Program-made: the position numbers and the translations under genes
Part shown: piece by piece, positions 48,832-56,834 of the stretch
Layout of the letters: each line of letters begins with the position of its first letter
Position numbering within the stretch: position 1 is the stretch's first letter
NCBI RefSeq assembly: GCF_023541015.1
Contig: NZ_JALNPR010000006.1
Location: 124,001 to 188,000 of the forward strand
Direction of reading: 5' to 3'
Length of the DNA: 64,000 nt
DNA from: Marivivens donghaensis
GTDB taxonomy: Bacteria; Pseudomonadota; Alphaproteobacteria; Rhodobacterales; Rhodobacteraceae
Notes under the pieces: generated by a model
Databases searched by the model: none
Told to the model about the DNA's origin: nothing
The model's input: the letters and a program-made list of their open reading frames with translations, nothing else

Positions 48832-49506
48832 TTATTCGTCGCCCGGCACGCCGTATGACGGCGCCTCGCGTGGGTCGAGGGCGCGTTGGATATAGGCGTC
48901 GAGTTGCGGCTTGTAGATGTCCCACGCCGTCGCGATAGCCTCGATCGGGCAATCCTCGGTCCAATCGCACCTGAGGTCCGCAACAGGCCACGACACCTTA
49001 TCCACGATCTTCATGCCTGCGGAATGAACGGGACCTGCTTCGCCACCCGCGGCAAGGCCAGCCCGCATCGCAGCGATCAGCCGATCCCCCAGATGCCCCT
49101 CTGCCGCAAGGAACCCATCGACAATTGCCTGAGGAACACCGCTATCGGCGAGGAGATTTCCGCCAGAAGCAACGTTTTCCGCCTGCGCTTCGGACCAAAT
49201 GCCCAGCGCATTGGGGCCAGAATGAATTGCGGTGCGTCCCATCGCATCGACCATGAGAACTTGTCGGTATTCGATGAAGGCACCGTTCTGGCGAATACGT
49301 TCGAGCGCGTCTGGCGCGGACAGCCCCTGTCCCATCAGTTCTAGCCCCAGAGGCCCCAATGTCGGGTCGGTCACGTTCTGCGACGCGACAGCCCCGACGC
49401 CCGCCTGTGCATAGGAACAACGAGCCGCGACGGCGGGCGAAGAGGATGAAATGGCGACGCCGAACATTCCCGTCTCAGCGCAGCGAGCAACAAGTGAGAA
49501 CGTCAT
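48832..49506 (-). CDS. DUF1028 family protein
   Basis: This 224-residue protein has the DUF1028 start MTFSLVARCAETGMFGVAISSSSPAVAARC and the block GVGAVASQNVTDPTLGPLGLELM. The fold is related to Ntn-hydrolases. Members often neighbour amidases and RidA genes, as here. It overlaps the RidA gene by 4 bases. Activity is not established. Confidence 0.88.
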   Translation of the reverse strand: MTFSLVARCAETGMFGVAISSSSPAVAARCSYAQAGVGAVASQNVTDPTLGPLGLELMGQGLSAPDALERIRQNGAFIEYRQVLMVDAMGRTAIHSGPNALGIWSEAQAENVASGGNLLADSGVPQAIVDGFLAAEGHLGDRLIAAMRAGLAAGGEAGPVHSAGMKIVDKVSWPVADLRCDWTEDCPIEAIATAWDIYKPQLDAYIQRALDPREAPSYGVPGDE

Positions 49507-49928
49507 GCCTCGTCATCCGGAATAACGGCGGTTGCATCAATTTCAACGAGCCAATCAGGCCGCGCTAAGGCTGTCACAACAAGCCCCGTCGAGACAGGAA
49601 ACACGCCACGAATGTATTCGCCCATGGTGCGATAGACGGCCTCGCGGTGGCGGACATCGGTGATATAGACGACCACCTTTACCAGATGCTCCATCGTGCC
49701 ACCCGCTTCTTCGATCAGCTGTTTGATGTTTTGCATGACCTTATGGGTTTGCTCCGCTGGATCGTGGCTTTCGATGTTCTTCGCATCATCAAGGTTCTGC
49801 GGACATTGGCCGCGCATCCAAACGGTCCGACCACCACGCGTTACGACGGCTTGGCACAGGTCATTGTCGAGGTTCTGCTCGGGATAGGTTTCTTTGGTAT
49901 TGAATTTGCGAATACGCGTATGGGCCAT
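49503..49928 (-). CDS. RidA-family enamine/imine deaminase-like protein
   Basis: This 141-residue member of the RidA/YjgF family has the conserved block GTMEHLVKVVVYITDVRHREAVYRTM and the ending TALARPDWLVEIDATAVI. The canonical substrate-binding Arg position falls in RPDWLVEIDA-type sequence with Arg retained. RidA proteins hydrolyse reactive enamine and imine intermediates; here the intermediate could arise from the demethylase or oxygenase step. The ATG at 49928 is one base after the Rieske stop. Confidence 0.88.
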   Translation of the reverse strand: MAHTRIRKFNTKETYPEQNLDNDLCQAVVTRGGRTVWMRGQCPQNLDDAKNIESHDPAEQTHKVMQNIKQLIEEAGGTMEHLVKVVVYITDVRHREAVYRTMGEYIRGVFPVSTGLVVTALARPDWLVEIDATAVIPDDEA

Positions 49929-49929
49929 T

Positions 49930-51096
49930 TCAGTCTCCGCTCGATGCCCGACCCGTTTCGATACGGGACATAAGATAAGTAGCAAAATCGTAGTTTGGTC
50001 GCTCGAGGTGGCTCAGGTGCCCCGGACGAGCGAGATCTGAACAAAGGCCACGATAGACCTTTTCTGTGCAACCGCGATCCTCGATATTCACGTCGTCCAA
50101 CAATGCCTTCAGAGCGGCAAAGTGGTCTTGAACAGATGGATCATCCTTAAAGTCATCCGACATGCCCCCGCCAAAGCGGATATGCACTTGCCCCGGCCCT
50201 TTGGGGTGCAGGGAGAGATACCAGAAATACCCGGGCGTTAGCGTGATCAGCAGACTAGGATAAATCGCCAAGAGATAGGTCGTCCGACGTTCCTCACCTT
50301 TGAGACGGTCATTTGACGGATGCGCCATTGCGATGGTCAGGGATTCATCCTTGAGGATCGTATGGTAGTTGAACGCGGGCAATCCAGGTGGGCAGATCAT
50401 ATCCTCTAGCTTGGACAGTCCACCAATCGTTCCTGCGTGACAGACAGGCAGGTGGTAGCTTTCCATGAAGTTCTCAGCGAGGACTTTCCAGTTGGTATCC
50501 CAGACGTGCTCTTCGTAGAAGGCCTCTGTGTAGGCCTCCATGTTATAGCCTGCGAGCATCGCATCGAGATCGGACAGAGCCTCTGCCACTGGGGCCGCAT
50601 CAGGATCGAGGTTTACGAAGACCCACCCGTTCCATTCCTCACAGCGAACATTCGGCAAGGCATATGCGTCTTTGCAGAACCCCTCATTCAGGGTCATCGC
50701 AGGCGCACCCCGCAGTTTGCCGTCCAGATTGTAGGTCCACGCATGATAGGGGCAGACGATCAGCTTTGCATTTCCCCGACCCTCAAGGAGCGTCGACATA
50801 CGGTGAAGACACACATTCGACAGTGCCTTTAGGTCACCACCATCACGGTCCCGAATGACAACGATCTGCTGACCCGCCAATTCACAGGTCGCATAGTCTC
50901 CTACATTGCCCAGCGCCGATGCACGGCCCAAGCAATACCAATCCTTGCGAAAGATGTGGGTGAGCTCTTCGGCTAGGAAGGCGTCAGAGGTGTAGACAGA
51001 CGTTGGCATAGCGCGTGCCTTTTCAAACGGCACGGATACAGACTGCCGAAGTTCCTCAACAGGATCTATTGGACTGTCTTTTGCCACGGCTGGCAC
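49930..51096 (-). CDS. Rieske non-haem iron oxygenase, quaternary-amine type
   Basis: The Rieske [2Fe-2S] ligands are C96-x-H98 and C115-x2-H118. The mononuclear iron site is NFMESYHLPVCH with H215 and H220. The residue between the two metal centres is Glu212 where most ring dioxygenases have Asp; a bridging Glu is known from the carnitine monooxygenase CntA. This suggests oxidation of a betaine or other quaternary amine rather than an aromatic ring. At 388 residues it is complete. No reductase gene is adjacent, so electrons must come from elsewhere. Confidence 0.88.
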   Translation of the reverse strand: MPAVAKDSPIDPVEELRQSVSVPFEKARAMPTSVYTSDAFLAEELTHIFRKDWYCLGRASALGNVGDYATCELAGQQIVVIRDRDGGDLKALSNVCLHRMSTLLEGRGNAKLIVCPYHAWTYNLDGKLRGAPAMTLNEGFCKDAYALPNVRCEEWNGWVFVNLDPDAAPVAEALSDLDAMLAGYNMEAYTEAFYEEHVWDTNWKVLAENFMESYHLPVCHAGTIGGLSKLEDMICPPGLPAFNYHTILKDESLTIAMAHPSNDRLKGEERRTTYLLAIYPSLLITLTPGYFWYLSLHPKGPGQVHIRFGGGMSDDFKDDPSVQDHFAALKALLDDVNIEDRGCTEKVYRGLCSDLARPGHLSHLERPNYDFATYLMSRIETGRASSGD

Positions 51097-51282
51097 CTCA
51101 TTCGTCGCTACCAGACAAACATGCGCCTCTGCATCGGCAAGTAAAAGAAATGGACTACCTTACCAGCGCTTAGCCTCGCTCTAAGCGGCGTTAGTCCGAT
51201 CAAAAGCAAAGCTTCATCAAAACATGTTTTTAGTTCGCCAAATCCTACCCCTAGGGTCGGGGCAACGATTAGGAGAACACAG

Positions 51283-52539
51283 ATGGAAGTTATCGATACG
51301 GTTGTGGTTGGCGGCGGACAGGCTGGCATCGCGGCAAGCGAACACCTGGCGAACAACGGTATTGAACATGTCGTCCTCGAAAGACACCGCATTGCAGAGC
51401 GGTGGCGGTCGGAACGCTGGGACTCTCTCGTGATGAATGGCCCCGCATGGCATGACCGTTTTCCGAACCTCGAATTCAACTGCCACCCTGACGCCTTCCC
51501 CGGTAAAGAGGACGTTGCCGATTACATGGTGGCCTATGCTAAGAAAATAGGCGCCCCGATCCGCACGGACGTCGATGTGAAACGAGTGAGCAAAGTCAAA
51601 GGCGGTTCTAGCTTTATCGTGGAAACCTCTGAGGGCCAGATTGAGGCCCGCCATATCATTGCAGCGACGGGTCCGTTCCAGAAACCGATCATTCCCCCCA
51701 TAGTCCCCACGGATGCGCCGATCTTTCAGATGCATTCCAACAGCTACCACAATCCCGAACAATTGCCCGAGGGGGCCGTTCTGGTTGTTGGCGCTGGGTC
51801 GTCGGGCACTCAGATCGCTGAGGAACTGCGCAAAGCTGGCCGAAAAGTCTATCTGTCCGTCGGTGCGCACGACCGCCCTCCGCGTCGGTATCGGAACCGC
51901 GATTTCGTGTGGTGGCTCGGCGTTCTGAACAAATGGAACGCTGACACCCCCAACCCTGGCACCGAACACGTCACCATCGCGGTCAGCGGGGCCGAGGGCG
52001 GCAAGACCGTGGATTTCCGTAGGCTCGCCCATGAGGGCCTGACCCTCGTTGGCATGACCAAAGGGTATTCCGACGGCACCGTGCGGTTTGAAAATGACCT
52101 CATCCACAATGTGAACCGTGGCGATGCGAACTACCTGTCGGTTCTGGAAGAAGCAGACGCCTTTGTCGTGGCTAACGGCTTGGACCTTCCCGAAGAGCCA
52201 GAGGCAAAGATCATCCCACCTGATCCAGAGTGCATGGTGAACCCGATCCTTGACCTGAACCTCGCTGAACACGGTATCACGACCATTCTTTGGGCCACGG
52301 GGTATGCGCTGGATTATTCGTGGCTTGAGGCTGACACCTTTGATGAACGCGGCCGCCCGATCCATCAACGCGGCGTGAGCAAAGAAAGAGGGGTTTATTT
52401 CCTCGGCCTTCCATGGCTCACTCGGCGTGGGTCTGCCTTTATCTGGGGCGCTTGGCATGATGCAAAGTTTGTCGCCGACCAAATCCAGATCCAGCACAAC
52501 TATTCGGGCTATCATGGTGAGGCCGAAGTCATATCGTAG
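51283..52539 (+). CDS. Flavin-containing monooxygenase-like protein
   Basis: This 418-residue flavoprotein has the FAD-binding motif VVVGGGQAGIAASEHL at the N-terminus and the NADPH-binding motif VLVVGAGSSGTQIAEEL near the middle, with the ATG-type segment ILWATGYALDYSW late. It resembles class B flavoprotein monooxygenases. It is divergent from the Rieske gene and followed after 13 bases by the nitrilase gene, so these two form an operon. Confidence 0.88.
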   Translation: MEVIDTVVVGGGQAGIAASEHLANNGIEHVVLERHRIAERWRSERWDSLVMNGPAWHDRFPNLEFNCHPDAFPGKEDVADYMVAYAKKIGAPIRTDVDVKRVSKVKGGSSFIVETSEGQIEARHIIAATGPFQKPIIPPIVPTDAPIFQMHSNSYHNPEQLPEGAVLVVGAGSSGTQIAEELRKAGRKVYLSVGAHDRPPRRYRNRDFVWWLGVLNKWNADTPNPGTEHVTIAVSGAEGGKTVDFRRLAHEGLTLVGMTKGYSDGTVRFENDLIHNVNRGDANYLSVLEEADAFVVANGLDLPEEPEAKIIPPDPECMVNPILDLNLAEHGITTILWATGYALDYSWLEADTFDERGRPIHQRGVSKERGVYFLGLPWLTRRGSAFIWGAWHDAKFVADQIQIQHNYSGYHGEAEVIS

Positions 52540-52552
52540 AAGGACATGATCG

Positions 52553-53317
52553 GTGAAAATCGGCGTTTATCAGGGCCATGCAGTTGGCAAAGACATTGAA
52601 CATGCCTTTGCCGTGATTGAGGACACCCTCAAAGCGGCATCAGCGGTTGGCACAGATATCGTCGTTTTCCCAGAGCTATTCATCCCCGGCTACAATCAAC
52701 CCGACCTTCATCGCGCGCTTGCACAGCCCTCTGGCGGTGAATGGGAACAGCGGTTTGCATCTCTTGCCGCGACGCACTCTTGTGGCCTCGTCATCGGTTG
52801 GGCGGAGAAGGACGGAGAGCGGATTTTCAACACCGCGTCAGCCTATGACGCGAGCGGCGCAAAGATCGGGCATTACCGTAAAATCCAGCTGTTCGGTCCC
52901 GTTGAAAAGTCGGTGTTTGAGTTCGGCGACACCTACTGCACCTTTGACCTTGCAGGCACGAAAGTTGGCCTGCTGATTTGCTATGATATAGAGTTTGCGC
53001 AGCATACTTGGGCGCTCCGTGAACTTGGTGTGGACCTCCTGCTAATCCCCACCGCGAACCCGATCACCTTTGATAACGTCCCTGACCTGCTGGTGCCTGC
53101 ACGGGCTGCTGAAAATGGAATGGTGATTGCCTACGCCAACTACTGCGGGTCCGAGGGAACCGTCACGTATGGCGGCAAATCCGTGATCGTCGATGGCAAT
53201 GGGTCTGTCATTGCCCAAGCGGGCCGTAGTCCTGCGCTTCTCATCGCCGATCTCGGGGAGGTCGCGCAGCCCCTCTCAACCCAACATCAGGACTACCGCG
53301 ACATCAGTCGAGCGTAG
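52553..53317 (+). CDS. Nitrilase-superfamily carbon-nitrogen hydrolase
   Basis: The catalytic triad residues are E41 (FPELFIPGY), K110 (HYRKIQLFGP) and C143 (LLICYDIEF). The 254-residue size and LLIPTANP segment fit aliphatic amidase or N-carbamoyl/omega-amidase type members. The start is GTG, 13 bases after the monooxygenase gene. It would hydrolyse an amide or nitrile formed in the pathway. Its 3' end overlaps the convergent amidase gene by 14 bases. Confidence 0.9.
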   Translation: MKIGVYQGHAVGKDIEHAFAVIEDTLKAASAVGTDIVVFPELFIPGYNQPDLHRALAQPSGGEWEQRFASLAATHSCGLVIGWAEKDGERIFNTASAYDASGAKIGHYRKIQLFGPVEKSVFEFGDTYCTFDLAGTKVGLLICYDIEFAQHTWALRELGVDLLLIPTANPITFDNVPDLLVPARAAENGMVIAYANYCGSEGTVTYGGKSVIVDGNGSVIAQAGRSPALLIADLGEVAQPLSTQHQDYRDISRA

Positions 53318-54986
53318 GAGGCACGCGATATTGCCCCGTCCGCTCAAACGCGGCAGCCAGCTGTAATAGCTTCACATCATCCCAGCCACGCCCCGCGAAT
53401 GTCAGGCCAGCGGGCATACCGATATCTGCAAGCATCCCCATCGGCACAGTCACCGTCGGTATACCCAAGTGACGGATCGCGAGGTTCCCATTGGCGACCC
53501 AGACCCCATTGCGCCATGCCCGATCAGCAGAGGCTGGGTTTATGTCGGCATCCGCAGGGCCAATATCGGCGACCGCAGGGAAAATGACCGCATCTAGGTT
53601 TTGACGATCCATCCAGTCCTCTAGGTCGATCTTCCGTGTCGCCTCTAGCCCCCTGAACCCGTCCTCAAGCGCTGGAATATCCAAGAAACTCTCGATGGGA
53701 TGTGCCCGCGCGTGTTCGGGATACGTGGCGATATCATCGTCAAACCCGACATATCGATCAGGAAGCGCACCTTTTGGTTGGCGGAAAATCTGGGCGCCGT
53801 CGACTTGGGCCAAACGGTTTAACTTTGGGTCATTGTTCGATCGCAAGAAATCATCCCATGCCCAAACCGAGAGGTCCATAATCTCTCGTCTCAGATACTC
53901 TGGCGTGACCAAGTTCCGCGTTTTGATCGATGGCGCCCCTACTCTGTCGCTCTCGTAGTTTGTGACAACAGGAAAGTCCGTCACAACAACGGCTCCGCCT
54001 TCGGCTTCAATCGCTCTGCGCGCAGCGTTGAACAGGTCGATCATCGATGCCCGCGTTTCGATCTTTTGCCCTGTCGGGCCTCCTATCCCGCCTTCAGGGT
54101 TTGATCCCGCCTCTGCGTCCTCGTTGATATACATCGCAGGCACGGCAAAGCGTTTCCCCTGAAGCGATGCACCCTTTGTCAGGTCAGCATAAGACACTGG
54201 CCGGTGGTCCGACGCCTTAGGAATATGAACCCACGGCTGGGATCGCCACAGGTCGCCCCGTGTGTTCGGATCATCCGCCACGATGACATCCAAAATATCC
54301 AGCATATCCGCCATATTCCGCGTATGCGGGACCACGACATCCATCGTCGGGACGAGAGGCCAGTTTCCCCGAACACTGATCACGCCGCGGCTAGGGGTAT
54401 AGGCGCATAAGCCGTTGTTCGCTGCAGGTGCGCGTCCGCTGCTCCACGTTTCTTCACCCAGACCAAAGGTTGCAAAGCTGAATGCCGTTGCGGTGCCCGA
54501 TCCGTTCGACGATCCAGAGGCAAAGGCGGCGGTCAGATAATTACGGTTATACGGGCTTTCCGCCCGGCCATAGAGTCCACGCTGCATACCCCCGTTCGCC
54601 ATCGGCGGCATATTGGTCAACCCGATCAAGATCGCCCCCGCCGCACGCAATCGCTCAATCGCGAATGCATCGTCTGACGCGACCAAATCTGCAAAAGCTG
54701 GCGATCCGCTGGCGACTGTAAGGCCCTTGGCCCGATAACTGTTCTTTGCCGTATAGGGGATACCATCGAGACGCCCCAAGGTCTGCCCTTTTGCCCGCCT
54801 CGCGTCTGACGCTTTCGCCTCTTCCATCGCCGCAGGATTCAGAACAGGCACTGCATTCAAACAGGGCCCAGACCGATCATAGCGTTGGATACGGTCCAAG
54901 CACTCTTCGACCAGCAAAACTGCCGTCACCTCGCCCGCATCCAACATTTTGGCGAGGTCGCGAATTGATGTCTCAACGATGGTCAT
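53304..54986 (-). CDS. Amidase-signature family enzyme, variant active site
   Basis: This 560-residue amidase of the Ser-cisSer-Lys class has Lys81 (YTAKNSYRAKG), the cis-Ser at S159/S160 (ASGSSNGSG) and a nucleophile aligned to S183. The last motif reads GEETWSSGRAPA in place of the usual GTDxGGSIRxPA, so the oxyanion loop is unusual. It closes the catabolic cluster on the right, convergent with the nitrilase. It probably acts on a small amide. Confidence 0.86.
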   Translation of the reverse strand: MTIVETSIRDLAKMLDAGEVTAVLLVEECLDRIQRYDRSGPCLNAVPVLNPAAMEEAKASDARRAKGQTLGRLDGIPYTAKNSYRAKGLTVASGSPAFADLVASDDAFAIERLRAAGAILIGLTNMPPMANGGMQRGLYGRAESPYNRNYLTAAFASGSSNGSGTATAFSFATFGLGEETWSSGRAPAANNGLCAYTPSRGVISVRGNWPLVPTMDVVVPHTRNMADMLDILDVIVADDPNTRGDLWRSQPWVHIPKASDHRPVSYADLTKGASLQGKRFAVPAMYINEDAEAGSNPEGGIGGPTGQKIETRASMIDLFNAARRAIEAEGGAVVVTDFPVVTNYESDRVGAPSIKTRNLVTPEYLRREIMDLSVWAWDDFLRSNNDPKLNRLAQVDGAQIFRQPKGALPDRYVGFDDDIATYPEHARAHPIESFLDIPALEDGFRGLEATRKIDLEDWMDRQNLDAVIFPAVADIGPADADINPASADRAWRNGVWVANGNLAIRHLGIPTVTVPMGMLADIGMPAGLTFAGRGWDDVKLLQLAAAFERTGQYRVPPTLD

Positions 54987-55381
54987 GGATGTTTCCTTTC
55001 AGTCAGCGACCACAGTCCTACTTGAAGAAAACTTGAGCAAGTTAAAAGAACACCAACTAAGTTCAGGCGCCCAGAAGGCCTTTGACTTTAGCTGTCCGTC
55101 GAAAATTCTCGGTAAATCCTGGCTGTAGAAGTCGATCAGCCGATTCTGTCGGATTGGAAGAAACCTCAGGGGGAAAGGTAAACCAGCAGATGGCAGGCTT
55201 TGCTGGTTTTTGACACGCAAAGTTCAGTGCGTATTTTGATGACATAAAGGGCGGAGAGCGGACATGCGCTGCGAGTACGAACTAACACTGAAGGCGCACA
55301 GAAAGCCGACATCCAGAAGACGTGAAACTCAGCCAGTGGCCTGCATTGCCGCAAGACGGCGTCGTGCCCACAGCGGACGGT
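54987..55381. other. Non-coding boundary between catabolic cluster and defence island
   Basis: No supported gene. A perfect 9-bp inverted repeat AAACCAGCA / TGCTGGTTT with a 12-base loop and a T5 run (55180-55211) has the form of a plus-strand terminator, although no plus-strand gene precedes it. The stretch at 55254-55280 (AGCGGACATGCGCTGCGAG) resembles degenerate intergenic sequences common in Rhodobacteraceae. The segment may be the scar of an insertion boundary. Confidence 0.4.
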
Positions 55382-56251
55382 TCAGGCAACAGCACGCTTG
55401 GAGTTGGTCAAGTAGGTTTCTTGAGAAAAGACTCCCTTATAGACGCTTTCCTCCAAGAAGCTGAGGACGGTTTTTAGGTCGCGCTTGACGGATGGTAGAA
55501 CAATGCGACCACCGTCTTCGTTCAGCGCAAGCCCTACGGTTCTTGCCCGGGCGATAATCTCTGCGGCACTGTGATCGACCAAGACATTCGATTTATGGAT
55601 GCCCCGTATCAGTTTTCGGCACCGTTCATCCATGTGGCTTTCGAAAGCGGCTCGGTTCTCGATGTGAAAAGATCGATGATTTGCGAAGTCGTCGACTTCC
55701 TGAGCTGTCGCTTCGGCAAAATGCTCTTGAACCGTTAAGATCGACCGAAGCACGTGGAAGCTAACGAACATGACGGTGTCGCCGCGAACAACTGCGCCCA
55801 GCCGTTCATTCAGTGAAAACCCTTGCTCTGAAAGTTTGCCAAACTGGTTGTCGTTAAACGTCAGCGTCAGCCCCCTGCGTTGCAGATACTGGGACGTACG
55901 AAACTTCTGTATTAGAATATTCCCTTCGATCTGCTCAGAGTGCATGAACAGAGCTTTAACTCCAGCCTCATCGTAGTTGGTGATGTCCAAACGGTCGTAG
56001 GCCCCCGCGCCGTTGGCCAACGTCTCGTTCAGTTGCGCTAGAAGATCAGCGTCCGTTATGCAAAGCAACTCGTTCCCGTCGGGCTTCCAATCGCCGTTAA
56101 ACTCAATGGGCTCATCTTTGCCGTGAAAAAAAGACCGTTCCTGTGCATCGAAAATCGCTTCGACCTCGCCCTGCACGCCGGCTTCCAAGGGCACCCGTCG
56201 CACGACATTCTGCCCGTCCCGTCTACAAAACGCGAAAAGTGTTCTCGGCAT
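55382..56251 (-). CDS. kwaB: Kiwa anti-phage protein KwaB (DUF4868)
   Basis: This 289-residue protein is recognised as a DUF4868/KwaB member. The features are an N-terminal region ending GNELLCITDADLLAQLNETL, a central block LIQKFRTSQYLQRRGLTLTFNDNQFGKL, and the conserved late part NHRSFHIENRAAFESHMDERCRKLIRGIHKS followed by GLALNEDGGRIVLPSVKRDLKTVLSFL. KwaB is the soluble partner of the membrane protein KwaA in the Kiwa anti-phage system; published work places it as a DNA-binding effector held at the membrane complex. It starts 3 bases after the kwaA stop. Identification is from sequence recognition and gene order, without a profile search. Confidence 0.78.
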   Translation of the reverse strand: MPRTLFAFCRRDGQNVVRRVPLEAGVQGEVEAIFDAQERSFFHGKDEPIEFNGDWKPDGNELLCITDADLLAQLNETLANGAGAYDRLDITNYDEAGVKALFMHSEQIEGNILIQKFRTSQYLQRRGLTLTFNDNQFGKLSEQGFSLNERLGAVVRGDTVMFVSFHVLRSILTVQEHFAEATAQEVDDFANHRSFHIENRAAFESHMDERCRKLIRGIHKSNVLVDHSAAEIIARARTVGLALNEDGGRIVLPSVKRDLKTVLSFLEESVYKGVFSQETYLTNSKRAVA

Positions 56252-56254
56252 TGG

Positions 56255-56776
56255 TCACTCCGTTTCCAAAATCACATAGTCCCCCAGTTCGATCCCGTTG
56301 ATCGTTTGGTCGCCTTTGCGGATCGTCCGCTTGGTAATCAAGATGTTGGTAACGTTCTGTGGTGTACCGACACGGTAGAAGTGCCAGCCGAACGCACCAA
56401 GCAGGGGGTTGAAAAAATAGCTGTGGCTGGTCACTGCGATGAAGGCGAAGATCGCAATCGTGGGCACCCACATGATCCAGTTCAATTTGTCGAAATCGGC
56501 CGTAAACAACGGCAAGAGATACAAGAGCATAATTGCCATGTTCTCCCGGTCGGCAGGCTCCACGGTGGTGACCCTATGTTGCTCAGCGGCAGGTGCGCGG
56601 CTGGAACGGGTCGTCTTGAGAACCCATAGACACACCACAACCAATATCGTTGAGCCGAGCAACAGCCACATCATAGTTGACCACGCATCGTTGAAGGCCG
56701 CGACGAATGCATATGTGTACCCAACGGGCGCGATAGCCGTGGCAGTCAGGGCAAGGCGGGCTAAGCTGTTAAGCAA
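56255..56776 (-). CDS. kwaA: Kiwa anti-phage membrane protein KwaA
   Basis: This 173-residue protein has four predicted membrane segments (about 5-27, 33-53, 79-93 and 98-118). A cytosolic C-terminal domain follows, beginning SYFFNPLLGAFGWHFYRV and continuing NILITKRTIRKG, the pattern of KwaA. KwaA is the membrane sensor of Kiwa. The start codon assigned is TTG at 56776 with AAGG upstream; no ATG is available in frame. A 21-codon open frame with a better start overlaps it (56769-56834), so the true N-terminus may differ. It is directly followed by kwaB and preceded by the XRE/ImmA gene on the same strand. Confidence 0.76.
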   Translation of the reverse strand: MLNSLARLALTATAIAPVGYTYAFVAAFNDAWSTMMWLLLGSTILVVVCLWVLKTTRSSRAPAAEQHRVTTVEPADRENMAIMLLYLLPLFTADFDKLNWIMWVPTIAIFAFIAVTSHSYFFNPLLGAFGWHFYRVGTPQNVTNILITKRTIRKGDQTINGIELGDYVILETE

Positions 56777-56834
56777 TTTCCAGAACCTTCTGCTTGTCGG
56801 CTTGGACTTGCAGGAGCAGCGCGTTAGACAGCAT
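56769..56834 (-). CDS. Possible 21-residue leader peptide before kwaA
   Basis: An ATG at 56834 with GAGGA seven bases upstream opens a short frame encoding MLSNALLLQVQADKQKVLEI-A, ending in TAA at 56769. It begins inside the end of the XRE/ImmA gene and its stop overlaps the proposed TTG start of kwaA. It may couple translation of kwaA to the regulator gene. Alternatively it is the real start of kwaA with a one-base frameshift near 56776. Confidence 0.35.
   Translation of the reverse strand: MLSNALLLQVQADKQKVLEIA

Noticed and set aside
51217-52515. Long minus-strand frame opposite the flavin monooxygenase gene
   Set aside because: The plus-strand gene has clear FAD and NADPH motifs; the antisense frame has none.
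55063-55245. Small minus-strand frames between the amidase and kwaB genes
   Set aside because: They overlap each other in different frames, have no ribosome-binding site, and contain a terminator-like hairpin.
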